Shown here: one piece after another, positions 42,097 through 52,800 of the stretch
How positions within the stretch are numbered: position 1 is the stretch's first letter
How the letters are laid out: each line of letters begins with the position of its first letter
DNA from: Eubacteriales bacterium
Lineage (GTDB): Bacteria > Bacillota > Clostridia > Oscillospirales > Butyricicoccaceae
DNA length: 64,000 bases
NCBI GenBank assembly: GCA_030524205.1
Contig: JAUNGZ010000002.1
Span: 1-64,000 of the forward strand
Reading direction: 5' to 3'
Notes under the pieces: generated by a model
Told to the model about the DNA's origin: nothing
Database searches by the model: none
What the model saw: only the letters and a program-made list of their open reading frames with translations
Program-made: the position numbers and the translations under genes

Positions 42097-43344
42097 ATGA
42101 AAAAGAGATGGGCAGCACGGTTGTTATGCGCGGCGATGAGCCTTTGCGCACTGACAGCGGGAGCGGGGGCCGCGCCGGCGGACGGCGTGGTGACGCTCAA
42201 AGCGGACAGAGCCGGGCAGGAGCTTGCGGTGACGCTTGGCGTGAACGATGTGACGTTCAATGTCATTGAGCTCTATGTGGCATATGATAAAACGCGGCTG
42301 ACGCCGTCGCCCGAGCTGACCGAATATCTGCAGCCGGCGTACGACGCGTTTATGTCGCCGGAGGGCTGGATGACGGGCAGCGAGGCGGTGGACGCGGAAA
42401 ACGGCGTGGTGCGCTATCTGCTGATGGCGCAGGGCGAGGCCGGGGGCAGCGCGCTGGACAGCGAGGGCTTTTTTACGGCGGGCAGCACGGAGGTCAAGCT
42501 GCTTCGGATGAGGTTCACGGTCAAGGACGGCGCGGCGCTGTACGCGGACAGCATTAAGCTGGGCAAAAGCGCGGGCGCGGTGAACGGCGTCGTTATCGCG
42601 ACCAAGGACGACGACGGAATCGACAACGCGGGCGCGGTGCGCATCGACATGGGCGCGGCCGCCGAAAGCGGCCTGACGCCGGGCGGCACAGGCGAGGGGT
42701 ATTTCGGCAAAAAGCCCGGCGCGGACACGGGCGACGGCTCCGGCAGCGGTCCTTCGGGCGGCGGCACGGGCGGAAGCACAGAAAAGCCCTCCGATCCGGT
42801 AAAGCCGAACGATCCGGCGGGCGCGGTAAATTTCAGCGACACGGGCAGCCACTGGGCGAAAAGCAGCATTGAAACGCTGGTGTCGCGCGGGATCGTAAAC
42901 GGATACGCGGACGGCACGTTCCGTCCGGAGGCGAGCCTGACGCGCGCGGAATTCGCGGCGGTGCTGGCGCGGGCGAAGGATTTGAAGCTCGAGGATACCA
43001 AGGAAAGCGTGTTCACAGACTGCGCGGGCACGTGGAGCGCGAAATACGTCAACGCGGTCTATCAGGCGGGCTATGTCAACGGCACGGGCGGTTCATTGTT
43101 TTCGCCGGATAAGAACATCACGCGCGAGGAGATCGTGACCATCATCGCGCGGGCGGGCAGCCTGCCCGCCGGCGACGCTTCGGCGTTCAGCGACGCGCCG
43201 CAGATTTCGCCGTGGGCGGCTGCGGGCGTGGGCGCGGCGAGCAAGGCCGGGATCGTAAACGGCTATCCGGACGGCACGTTCCGCCCGAAAGCGGATGTGC
43301 TGCGCGGCGAGATGGCCAAAATGGTCGTGACGATGCTGGGCTGA
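42097..43344 (+). CDS. SLH-anchored cohesin-like protein (candidate anchoring scaffoldin)
   Basis: A 415-residue exported protein: signal peptide (1-27, cleavage near GAA-P); a cohesin-like beta-sandwich domain (about 29-195; IELYVAYDKTRLTP, then FFTAGSTEVKLLRMRFTVKDGAALYADSI, the usual end of a cohesin); a Gly/Ser/Pro linker (200-245); and three S-layer homology repeats (246-415; FSDTGSHWAKSSIETLVSRGIVNGYADGTFRP, then SLFSPDKNITREE and NGYPDGTFRPKADVLRGE). SLH domains bind pyruvylated secondary cell-wall polymer, so this protein tethers dockerin partners to the wall. The start at 42097 is chosen for the signal peptide; its ribosome site is weak. Cohesin assignment rests on pattern only. Confidence 0.82.
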   Translation: MKKRWAARLLCAAMSLCALTAGAGAAPADGVVTLKADRAGQELAVTLGVNDVTFNVIELYVAYDKTRLTPSPELTEYLQPAYDAFMSPEGWMTGSEAVDAENGVVRYLLMAQGEAGGSALDSEGFFTAGSTEVKLLRMRFTVKDGAALYADSIKLGKSAGAVNGVVIATKDDDGIDNAGAVRIDMGAAAESGLTPGGTGEGYFGKKPGADTGDGSGSGPSGGGTGGSTEKPSDPVKPNDPAGAVNFSDTGSHWAKSSIETLVSRGIVNGYADGTFRPEASLTRAEFAAVLARAKDLKLEDTKESVFTDCAGTWSAKYVNAVYQAGYVNGTGGSLFSPDKNITREEIVTIIARAGSLPAGDASAFSDAPQISPWAAAGVGAASKAGIVNGYPDGTFRPKADVLRGEMAKMVVTMLG

Positions 43345-43381
43345 GCGCCCATCCAGAAAGATAGAAAAGGAGAAGCAGCGG

Positions 43382-46300
43382 ATGCCGAAAAAGGGGAAAA
43401 GAATACGGCGGTTGCTTGCGGCCGTGCAGACGGTACTGCTGTTTGGCAGCCAGCTTCCCGTATCTCTCGCGGCGGATGCGGAGCTGTTCACGATTTACGA
43501 CGCGGGCCTGTCGTCGCTCGAGGCGACGGCGGGCTCGTGGAATAAGCCGTTTCAGGGCAGTGTGCAGACCGGCTATGTGCTGACGCTCGCGCCGGACGAA
43601 CCGGCGTTCTGCCTGCGCGCGGTGCCGGACGAGCCGAACGAGTGCTATGGGCCGACGGTCACGATAGACGGCGAGCCGGTGGCCTACGGCAGGGATTCGC
43701 AGGAATTTACGCTGGCGGCGGGGGAAAAGCGCAGCATCCAAATCGTGAGCACGCCGCAGGACGGCGGCGCGCGGACATACGAGGTGACAGCGCACCGCGC
43801 GGCCGCGCAGTACACGCTGACGGCGTCGCCGGGCGATACGGTTTACGGGGACGGCAGCCGCCAAGTCAAGCTGGAGGTGCGCCTGAGCGAGGGGACGAAA
43901 ATCAATTCGCTGGGGCTGGACCTGCGGTTTGACCCAAAGCAGCTGAAGCTTGCCAAGCCCGCGGACAATACGGCGAGCACGACGCTTGGAACGGTGGTAT
44001 CGGTCGACAGCGGTCTGACGAAGACGCTCTTGGCGTTCGATCCCAAGGCGGATAACAGCGCGGGACGGCTGCGGCTGGATTTCTCGCTCAGGCAGGACGT
44101 AAGCACGCGGTATTACACGGCCACGGCGGAGCCGCTGTTCACGGTATGCTTCCGGCTGGAGCCGGGCGGGGCGCTGACGGACGAGTCACTGGGGCTGGGC
44201 CGGGAAACCTACCGGTACGGCGCGTTTTACGGCGACGCCCAAGCGGGCCTGTCCTCGGTGGCCTACGCGGATATCGCGCGGTGGGAGGGGCTGACGCGCG
44301 CGGTGCGCCTGCCGGAAAACCGGGAGAGCGAGGGCGGCCGCATCCAGATCACGCCGGACAAGCCGTCCTACGGCTACGGCGAGACCGTTACGCTGACGGC
44401 GGCGCCGGACGAGGGCTACGGCTTTGCGGGCTGGACGGGCCTGCCGGGCGAAGCCGGCGAAGAAAACCGGTTTAAGAGCGAATTCCAGACGACGCTGTGG
44501 GAGGATACCGACCTTTCCGGCGTGCAGGCGGCGTTTGACAAGCTGGACGAGGTGACGGCGGAAGGCGTGACGCTGGATTACACCAGTCCGTATCTGGGCG
44601 GGCTGCTCACCGCGTTCAACCCGCCCTACGGCACGGAGCAGACAGTGGGCGGCGGTTTCGCGCCCGGCGCGGAAAACGGCGCGCTGGACGGGCTGGAGCC
44701 CGAGCCGCAGGCGGAGGGCTTTTCCGAGCGCGGCGAGGCGGCGGACGACCCGCAGGGGCTGACGGAGGCGGAGTTTTTCGAGCAGCCGCTGGAGGATACC
44801 GGAACGGGCGGCGTGTTTTCGGGAGAAGCCTATGCGCTGGACGAGCTGGAGCCGGGTGTGACGGAGCGGACGTTCCAGATGCGGGACGCGCGCGTGTCGG
44901 ACAGCGGCTCGCCCGCCGGCTGGGCGGAGGGCAATTTCCGGCTGACGGCGGTGCGCGAGGTAAACGGGCAGAACCTGTGCGTTTGGCTGTGCACGGACGC
45001 CGAGCGCCAGCCGGTGGAGCTGACCGAGGACGATCTCGCCGAGCTGGCGGACAGCTTCGCGGACAGCTACGCCTATCTCGCCGAGAACCTGCATCCGGTG
45101 GAGGACAAAAACGGTTCCGGCGGGCTGGACATCCTGCTGTACGACATCTGGGACTCCTATACGTCGGGCGGAAGCACGTATACGGGCGGTTTTATCAACG
45201 CAAACGAGTTTTACGGCCTGCTGGGACCGGACGGCGCATACGGCGTGGGCAACAGCGGCGATGTGCTGCATTTGGACACCTGGCCGCAGATGGGAAGCAA
45301 AACGTCGCCCGATTTGGAAAAGGCTAAATCGACAATGGCGCATGAAACGCAGCATTTGTCGATGTGCTCGGGCTTTGACACGCTGGCGGAGTGGAGCGCG
45401 GCGGCGGTGCCGACGTGGATCAACGAGGGGCTGTCGATGACGGTCGAGCACGCGCTGTTCGGCGCGCTGGAAAGCCGGATCCAGAAATTTAACACCTCGG
45501 ATCTGATCCGCAAGGGCGATTCGCTGACGGCGTGGGGCAACAAGACCGACGACTACGCGCAGGCATATCTGTTTTTCCAGTACCTGCGCACACAGGCCGG
45601 AGACGAGGGCTTTGCCCGGAAGTTTTACGGCGTGTCGTACAAGGAGCAGCAAAGCGCGCTGAAAAGTGTGCTGCGGGACTTTCCGGCGTTCGCGGACAAG
45701 GGCGTGCCGGACGTGATGCGGGACTTCTATCTGGCGCTGCTGCTCAAGGAAAACGCGGGGCCGTATGGGTTTATGGGCGACCCGGCGTTTGCCGGAGTGG
45801 AGCCGCAGAAGCTGAGCGAACGGGAGTTTAACGGCTTGCGCCTTGCCCCCTCCGGCGCGGTGTATGCGTTCAGCGCGGGCAGCTTCACGCCCGCGGAGGA
45901 AAACGCGGTGCAGTATACCGGCGTGACCGAGCCGTGCTTCCTGCTGACGCTCGTCGAGACAGAGGGCGGCAGCGCGCGGGCGGCCGGCGGTCAGATGCAG
46001 TACGGCCGCGGCGCAACCGCGGAAATCACGGCTGCGGCGCAGCCCGGCTGGCGGTTTGCCGGCTGGACGGGCGACGCCTCCGGCGCGGACAATCCGTTGA
46101 CGCTCCGGATGGACGGCGACAAAACGGTAACGCCGCTGTTCGAGCCGATCCCAACCTACGCGCTGACCCTCGCCTATGACAGCGCGCTGGGCAGCGTGGA
46201 GGTGACGGACGAGAGCGGCGCTGCGCGGCAAACGCTGCTCGGCCTGGCCGAGGGCACGGTGCTGACGCTGACGGCTAAGCCCCTGCCGGGCGCGCAGTTC

Positions 46301-48229
46301 GGCGGCTGGACGGGCGCGGTGAAAAGCACGCGCACGAGCGTGACGGTGACAATGGACGGCGATCAAACGGTCGCCGCGCTGTTCTCCGCCGCGCCGCTGG
46401 TAGCGGCGGGAGATATGCTCGCCGCGGCGCAGGGCGAACAGCCGCCGACGGTGGACGCGGCGGCGGGCACCGTGACGCAGACGCAGGCGGGCGGCACAGT
46501 GGTGCTCAAGCCGGCGACGCCGGGCGCCGCGCTGGACGAAAACGGTTCGCTGCCCGAGGGCACGGAGATCGTACTGCGGGCGGAGCCGGCGGCGGGCAAG
46601 GTGTTCCGCTGCTGGCAGACGTTCGCGAGAAATCCCGAAAGCCAATCGCTGGAACAGACGTACGGCGTGGTCGAGGGCGAGGCGCTGACCGATACGCGGC
46701 TGCGCGATCCGGTGCTGCGCACGGTGGCGAGCGGCATGACGGCGTACCGCGCGGTGTTTGCCGACCCGTCCGACCCGACCGAGGACGAGCTCCGCTTGGC
46801 GTATTTGAAGCTGCTTGCGCCCGAGGGGCGGAATTTTATCCAAACGGAGAGCCGGCAAGCGGGCTTTTCGAGCACGACCGGCACGTACGACCTGTATCTG
46901 GTCAGCACGGACGCCGCCGGCCTGACGCTTAACGCGGTGTGCAAGGGACAAGCGGGCGGCGCGGTGCGCGGCGAGCTGCGGCTGCTGCGCGGCACGCAGG
47001 CTGTGGGCGATCCGGTCGGGATCGTGGACTACGCGGCGGATGAAACGGAAGCGGGCGGCGCGCCCGCGCTGCAGGCGCTGACCGTGCCCGATGTGCGCGA
47101 CGGCGACGTGCTGATCGCGCGGGTGTGGGACGGCACGCCCGAAGCGGAATTCGAGAACGCTTACCGCATCACGATCCATCGCACGGCGGCGGAAAACGAT
47201 CCGGCGGGCGAGGCCGTGTTCGAGCAGAACGACGACGGCTTCCTGCACCTGTCGGTATATTATCAGAACACGGCGGCGGAGGCGGCGACGATTTCCATCC
47301 CGGTCGCGGCGGGCGCGCTGACGCTGTACGGCGCGGACGGCGAGCCGTACGCGGGCGGCGACCCGTCCGGCCTGTCGCTGCTGGCGCCGGAGGACGGCTA
47401 TACGCTGGAAAAGGCGCGGCTTGGGGAAACCCCGGACGAAAACGGCAGAACCGCGCTCGAATTGACGGTCGGCCTGACCAATAACGGGCTGACCGGGCAA
47501 AAGAACACGCCGGTCAAGGTGCTCGAGCTGCTGTGCGGAAAATCGGACGACGCGCCCGAGGATTGGTTTGACGCGGTCGCGCCGGTCCTGCTGTACGACG
47601 CGGACCGGCTGGAGCTGGAGTTCACCGCCAAGGTGACCGAGGTGCTGCCGGGGCGGACGGTGACGGGCACGTTTTTGGCGTACAACCCGCACACCGTCTA
47701 TACCGGCGCGCCGGACAGCGCGTTTCAGGTTTACCTGAAGGAGCCGGGCGGCGTGCGCGAGGTGCGCGCGGACACCGTGGAGCTCGAGCAGACGGCGGGC
47801 CCGGAATACGGGCTGCGGACGTTCGCCTACACCTTTGACGGCAGCGTATCTCCCGGCGTGTATGTGCTCACCGTGCGCAAGCCCGCGCACACCGTGCTGA
47901 CGATAAATAACATCACGGTCGGCGGCGCGGATCTCGATTTGGACGCGGTGCTGCAAAAGCAGGGGCAAAGCCCGCCGGCGCTGACCGTGGGCGACGTGGA
48001 CGGCGACGGCTGGGTGCGCACCTACGATAAGGCGCTGCTGACCAACGCGGCGCGGTACGGCGCGCGGGTGTCATACCCCGAGGAGGAAACGGACGAAGCC
48101 GATCCGAACGCGGTTTACGATCTGGACGGCGACGGCTTTATCCGCACCTTCGATCTGTACCTGCTGCTGCCGAATTACGGCAGGGGCGGGCAGTCGATTT
48201 TAGTACAATCCGAGGAGGCAAACGCATGA
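43382..48229 (+). CDS. Secreted zinc metallopeptidase (M30-like) with cohesin-like and dockerin modules
   Basis: A 1615-residue exported protein. Signal peptide (1-31); cadherin-like beta sandwich (35-140); cohesin-like domain (144-290); InlB-type beta-repeat (325-360); linker; a metallopeptidase domain (about 500-800) with HETQH at 654-658 and a downstream WINEG whose Glu682 fits the third zinc ligand of gluzincin-type peptidases, closest to the M30 hyicolysin pattern; further InlB-type repeats (about 855-1000, FAGWTGD and FGGWTGA); another cadherin-like domain (1130-1280); a cohesin-like domain (1280-1400); an Ig-like domain; and a dockerin (1535-1605, VGDVDGDGWVRTYDK and YDLDGDGFIRTFD). 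It could process partner proteins of the surface complex. Its stop overlaps the next start (ATGA). Confidence 0.83.
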   Translation: MPKKGKRIRRLLAAVQTVLLFGSQLPVSLAADAELFTIYDAGLSSLEATAGSWNKPFQGSVQTGYVLTLAPDEPAFCLRAVPDEPNECYGPTVTIDGEPVAYGRDSQEFTLAAGEKRSIQIVSTPQDGGARTYEVTAHRAAAQYTLTASPGDTVYGDGSRQVKLEVRLSEGTKINSLGLDLRFDPKQLKLAKPADNTASTTLGTVVSVDSGLTKTLLAFDPKADNSAGRLRLDFSLRQDVSTRYYTATAEPLFTVCFRLEPGGALTDESLGLGRETYRYGAFYGDAQAGLSSVAYADIARWEGLTRAVRLPENRESEGGRIQITPDKPSYGYGETVTLTAAPDEGYGFAGWTGLPGEAGEENRFKSEFQTTLWEDTDLSGVQAAFDKLDEVTAEGVTLDYTSPYLGGLLTAFNPPYGTEQTVGGGFAPGAENGALDGLEPEPQAEGFSERGEAADDPQGLTEAEFFEQPLEDTGTGGVFSGEAYALDELEPGVTERTFQMRDARVSDSGSPAGWAEGNFRLTAVREVNGQNLCVWLCTDAERQPVELTEDDLAELADSFADSYAYLAENLHPVEDKNGSGGLDILLYDIWDSYTSGGSTYTGGFINANEFYGLLGPDGAYGVGNSGDVLHLDTWPQMGSKTSPDLEKAKSTMAHETQHLSMCSGFDTLAEWSAAAVPTWINEGLSMTVEHALFGALESRIQKFNTSDLIRKGDSLTAWGNKTDDYAQAYLFFQYLRTQAGDEGFARKFYGVSYKEQQSALKSVLRDFPAFADKGVPDVMRDFYLALLLKENAGPYGFMGDPAFAGVEPQKLSEREFNGLRLAPSGAVYAFSAGSFTPAEENAVQYTGVTEPCFLLTLVETEGGSARAAGGQMQYGRGATAEITAAAQPGWRFAGWTGDASGADNPLTLRMDGDKTVTPLFEPIPTYALTLAYDSALGSVEVTDESGAARQTLLGLAEGTVLTLTAKPLPGAQFGGWTGAVKSTRTSVTVTMDGDQTVAALFSAAPLVAAGDMLAAAQGEQPPTVDAAAGTVTQTQAGGTVVLKPATPGAALDENGSLPEGTEIVLRAEPAAGKVFRCWQTFARNPESQSLEQTYGVVEGEALTDTRLRDPVLRTVASGMTAYRAVFADPSDPTEDELRLAYLKLLAPEGRNFIQTESRQAGFSSTTGTYDLYLVSTDAAGLTLNAVCKGQAGGAVRGELRLLRGTQAVGDPVGIVDYAADETEAGGAPALQALTVPDVRDGDVLIARVWDGTPEAEFENAYRITIHRTAAENDPAGEAVFEQNDDGFLHLSVYYQNTAAEAATISIPVAAGALTLYGADGEPYAGGDPSGLSLLAPEDGYTLEKARLGETPDENGRTALELTVGLTNNGLTGQKNTPVKVLELLCGKSDDAPEDWFDAVAPVLLYDADRLELEFTAKVTEVLPGRTVTGTFLAYNPHTVYTGAPDSAFQVYLKEPGGVREVRADTVELEQTAGPEYGLRTFAYTFDGSVSPGVYVLTVRKPAHTVLTINNITVGGADLDLDAVLQKQGQSPPALTVGDVDGDGWVRTYDKALLTNAARYGARVSYPEEETDEADPNAVYDLDGDGFIRTFDLYLLLPNYGRGGQSILVQSEEANA

Positions 48230-49881
48230 AACAACTGAAAAGCTGGCTCTCCGGGTTGGTGGCGGTTTGTATGCTGGGCGCATTGCTCCCGGCGTCCGGC
48301 GCGGCGGCCGATCCGACGGAGACGATCGAGCTGCGCAAGGTGACGGGCGCGGACACGGTGGAAATTAGCATTCTGGCGGCGGTGGACAGCTTTATGGCGG
48401 CGCAGGCCGTGCTGGAGTATAACAGCGAAAAGCTGTATCCGGTCCACTGGGGCGCGGCGGGCGGCGCGGTCACCGTGCGGGAGGGCGCGGGCTGGCAGGA
48501 CGCGGTGTCGGCCAAGACGATGGCGCCGGGCGGCGTGGCGGGAAAGCCGTCGCTGGTGTATCAAACGGCGGAGCACAAGGGCTACCTGTACTTGGGCGCG
48601 GAATCGCTGACTGACCCGCTTTCAGACGAGGACGCGCAGGACGGCGCGGTGGTGACCGTCCGGTTCAGGCTGACGGCCGAGGCCGCGGCGGAAGCGGAGG
48701 CGGATGAGCAGGCGCTGCTCGGCTGGGTCGGGCTTGCGCCGGACGATATCTGCGTGAGCGCGCCGCCGGGCTTTTGCGGCTCGGTGACGACGGCGGAGGG
48801 AAAAACCTTTGTGTACGCCGCCGACCCGGCCGGGCTGGACCAACGGTTTACCCCGATGGCCGCGCCCGCGCTGAAGGCGGTCAAGGGCGCGAGCCGTTAC
48901 GCGGACGCCAAGCTGGAGCCGGGCGATTACACGGTGACGTTTTTCGACTGGGACGGCAAGGTGATCGACGCGATCTCGACAAAGCAGGACGCGCGGGAAA
49001 ACGTGGATAAGATCACGACCGAATGGAAAAAGCCGGGCGGCTGCCTGAGCGGTAAAAAGGGCTATGATTTCTACGGCTGGCTGCGGGTGTATCAGGAGAG
49101 CAGAGCGCTCAAAACCGCGGGCGGCACGTTTGTCGCCGCCGCGGCCGCGGCGGACTACCAAACGGAGGCAGCCAGAGCCGACTTCGCGGACTTTTCCGAT
49201 TTGGAGCGCAACATCATCGTGCAGGCCGCTTATGTGGAAAACGAAGCCTGCAACAGCGCGGTTGACGACGCGACCAAGATTTATTACACGGTTTCCGACC
49301 CGGTTTACAACCGCTACGGCACGGCGAACGAAACAGAGGGCAAATACTCGATTACTTACACGGTGAAGCGCGAAAACAGCGCGGGCGCGGGCGTGACCAA
49401 GCTGGAAGAACCGGCGGTGTACGTGGTGATGAAGCCCAAAAACAACGGGCAGTTCGTCGTGACCAAGATCGACCTGCAAAACGCGGATGAGACGACGTTC
49501 GAGGTGGTGCCGACCAAGGCGATGGAATCGGTGGACGTAACGGTAATCAACACCAAGGGCTACGCCTCATGGCCGCAGTCCCCGGCGCGGTCCGATGTGA
49601 CGAGTGCGCGCAACGCGGATTTTGTGCGCGAGGGCACGGTGGCGTATCTCCGCGATCAGGCGATTGTCAAGCTGGCAAGCCCCGATAAAGAGACGGAATG
49701 GGATCAGTTTGTCGACGAAACGGCGTTCCGGGACGCGGGTCTTTCCGTAAGCGGCGTCAGCGCCGCCAAGGAGAACATTCTAAACGCGATGCGCGGCCTG
49801 ACCGAAGCACAGCGGAAAGCCGTCACGGCGGCCGATCTGCAAAAAATGATCAACAACGCTTACAGCCCTCCGGCATTGTAA
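48226..49881 (+). CDS. Secreted cohesin-like domain protein
   Basis: A 551-residue exported protein: signal peptide (1-26, cleavage near SGA-A); a cohesin-like domain (about 28-190; VEISILAAVDSFMAAQAVLEYNSEKLYPV, later AVVTVRFRL); a beta-rich region with an InlB-like start (225-340, YTVTFFDWDGKVIDAIST, then YDFYGWLRVYQ); an Ig-like stretch (345-450); and a helical C-terminus (450-551). There is no SLH repeat, dockerin or sortase motif, so it is either released or held by partner binding. Its ATG overlaps the preceding stop by four bases, which implies coupled synthesis with the metallopeptidase. Confidence 0.78.
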   Translation: MKQLKSWLSGLVAVCMLGALLPASGAAADPTETIELRKVTGADTVEISILAAVDSFMAAQAVLEYNSEKLYPVHWGAAGGAVTVREGAGWQDAVSAKTMAPGGVAGKPSLVYQTAEHKGYLYLGAESLTDPLSDEDAQDGAVVTVRFRLTAEAAAEAEADEQALLGWVGLAPDDICVSAPPGFCGSVTTAEGKTFVYAADPAGLDQRFTPMAAPALKAVKGASRYADAKLEPGDYTVTFFDWDGKVIDAISTKQDARENVDKITTEWKKPGGCLSGKKGYDFYGWLRVYQESRALKTAGGTFVAAAAAADYQTEAARADFADFSDLERNIIVQAAYVENEACNSAVDDATKIYYTVSDPVYNRYGTANETEGKYSITYTVKRENSAGAGVTKLEEPAVYVVMKPKNNGQFVVTKIDLQNADETTFEVVPTKAMESVDVTVINTKGYASWPQSPARSDVTSARNADFVREGTVAYLRDQAIVKLASPDKETEWDQFVDETAFRDAGLSVSGVSAAKENILNAMRGLTEAQRKAVTAADLQKMINNAYSPPAL

Positions 49882-49896
49882 GGGAGGGGACGGAAA

Positions 49897-52800
49897 ATGA
49901 AAAGAAAACTGAAAAAAGCAGCGTCCCTGCTCCTGTGCTTTGCCATGCAGTTCGGGACGCTGGCGACGGCCGCGCAGGCGGCGTATGCAGACAGCACCGC
50001 ACAGACGGATATTCCGCCCGCGAGCGACGCGGCGAACGCGCAGATCGAAGTGACGGCGGACAAGGTGACGAACGGCGCACAGAGCTTTTGGGCGTCCGCC
50101 TCGGTCAGCGGGTTCGACGTTCGTCTGAACGTGACGGCCGATGGCCTGCAAAACGCGGATTTCCGCGCGGCGGTCATGGACGCGGACACCTATGTCCGCG
50201 AGCTGCACGCCAATCCGGCCAATATGACCTACGAGCAATTTGAGCAGCCGGAAAGCGCGGGCATCACGACAACGACGCATTATCTGTATAAAACGGGCGT
50301 TAAGCTCGGCGCGGACAATGCCGCGGTCACAGTTCCCATGGGACGTTTGAAGCCGCTCGCGCTGAACAATGAAACCGCTGTGACCGCGGGCGACCAAAAG
50401 ACGAAATACTACCGCAGCTATGTGTATCTGATCGCGGTGCAGCAGATGGGAACGGCAAAAGAGAACTATTTTGTCGGCCGGTTTTTGATCGACAACGAGG
50501 GCAATCTGCTGGAGCCGACGTATCTGGTGCGCTACCTGCAAAACCAGGAGGCGAACGACACCAAGGCGGCGGTGACCGGGACGGTCGACCCGAACCTGAC
50601 GGCGCAGGGCGGCGGTGCCACGCTGCGCGGGAACGGCTTTACCCGCAAGGGCTATACATTCAAGGGCTGGGACACGAACGCGGATTTCTGGAAAAACTGG
50701 CGCGCGGGCGAGCAGGGCGACGATAAATACCGCTACACCGAGGGCGATGCGCCTGCTTATCAGCCGGGCGGCAGTCTGCCGTATGCGTCGCCATACGCCT
50801 ACGATATCGTGGATTTGTATGCGCAGTGGTTCCCGCAGGCGCCTGCGTTCCACGAGGAAACCCAGACGCTTCCCACATCGGATTCGCAGAAGCTCAAGGT
50901 GAACGTGGCGTATACGCAGCAGTATGAGCTGCTGACCGGCGACAAGGGAACGACCAGCGCGGATACGAAAAAGCAGTATTCAGTGACCTCCGTTCAAAAG
51001 CTGCCCGCCGGGCTCAAGGTCGAGCCGGTGAACGGCAGCGAGACAAAATGGCAGATCACCGGCACGCCGACCGCGCAGACCGACGAGGAGACGGTCGTGA
51101 CCATCCGCGTGACCGATGCGACCAACCAAACGTTTGACGAGATCGAAGTGACGATCCCCAAGATCGAAAAGGGCGATCAAGCGCTCCAGCCCGATCTGGA
51201 CGTAATGACGGGCTTGCAGTCCAACGTGCTGACCGAGACTGGGGACGAGGGCGCGGAAAGCAAGGACGGCCTGCTTTTGGGCTTTTACGCGGAAGGCCAG
51301 CGCGACAGCAACGCGGCCGGCACGGGCACGCTCACGGATTTCTATTTGCATCAGGTGGGTAATGAGGCGCTGGTTTATGAATACCGTCCCAAGCCCGCCG
51401 AGGGCGCGGAGCAAGCGGACTGGCGCGAGGTGCCGCTACCCGAGGCGTATTACAAAAGCCTGACGGAGGACGGGCGCGCCGCGCTGGCGGCGAGCATGGA
51501 AGTGGGCGCGGAAACGCGCGTGCAGTCCATGCTGCCGCACGGCGAAGAGAGTGCGGCGGTAACGGCGGAGACCGGGCAAACCGCGTGGCCGGAGAATTAC
51601 GGCTATATCGCGTTTGAAAGCGGGCTGCCGGTTATTCACGGCTTGACCGAGAACGCCGAATATGAGGTGCGCTTCAAGGCCAACGCCGACTACGACGCGA
51701 GCTCGGCGGTGACGCTGCCGATCACCGCGGGCGGCGGTGGCGCGGTGATTGGCGGCGGCGCGGGTCCGACACTGCGTGTGAGCCTTGCGGGAGGCGTGGC
51801 GCCGACAGACGATGAAGCGACGGCTGACGTGGACGAGGGCGCGCAGTGGCTTGCGTGGCTGAAGGAATGCGGCGCGCTGGCGAGCGGCGGCACGGTGAAA
51901 GTGACGGATTTGAAGCCGACGCGCACGGGCTATTCGCTGGAATACTGGCTGCTGAGCTGGCATGACGCGGAAACGGGCGAGGTGCGGAGCGAAAGCCGCA
52001 AGGCGGGCGACGAGATTGCGCTCGGCAGCGACGCGCTGACGCTGACGCCGGTCTGGAAAGCCGAGGCGGGCGGTTTCGTATCGCTGACCTTTTACGATTG
52101 GGACGAAAGCCTGCTGGGCGCGACGGTCATCAGCAAAAACGCTGCGGCGGCGGACGTGCAGGCCGCGATCGAGGCGTTCACAGCCTCAAAATACCACGGC
52201 TTTGTGACCGAAACCGAGGCCGCGCAGGACGACACCCTGACGGCGACCCGGCTGCCCGCCGATTTGTCGACCGACGCGTACCACGCGGACGCCGCCTATC
52301 CGCTGACGGATAAGGACGGCTACCACTTCACCGGCTGGATGCAGGTGACGGGCGACCGGCCGATGGACACGTTCACGTCCATCCATGACGAGGACAGGGA
52401 CGCGGCGCTAGGCACGGCGCAGGGCATGCTGTTCGACCCCGCCGCGCACGAAGCGGACGCCGCGTGGGACACTATGCAGCTGAAGGCCGTGTATACGGGG
52501 AATACGAAGCTGCAGCTAAAAACGCCTAACAACTATTATGCGATAACACAATATGAAGGAAATATGTACGGCAACTCACTCAATGCAAGCGCGGGTAATG
52601 CCGCGGTATTTATAACGGTGGAACGCAGAAATACAGATGGACAGCCTGTGGCTAGACTGCGTCAACCCATGGTGCAAGGCGTGTATACCGTTAGCGGACA
52701 ATCTGTATATTTTCAAGGTGCGCTAGAGAATACCGATGTGTCCACCGTGGAATTTGTTAGCCCCAAAACCGTAACAGGTATTAGCTTTACGGTCTATGAT

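Noticed and set aside
44186..47968. A 1260-codon minus-strand open frame opposite the metallopeptidase gene
   Set aside because: Same reasoning: Arg-rich shadow with no motif, opposite a well-supported gene.
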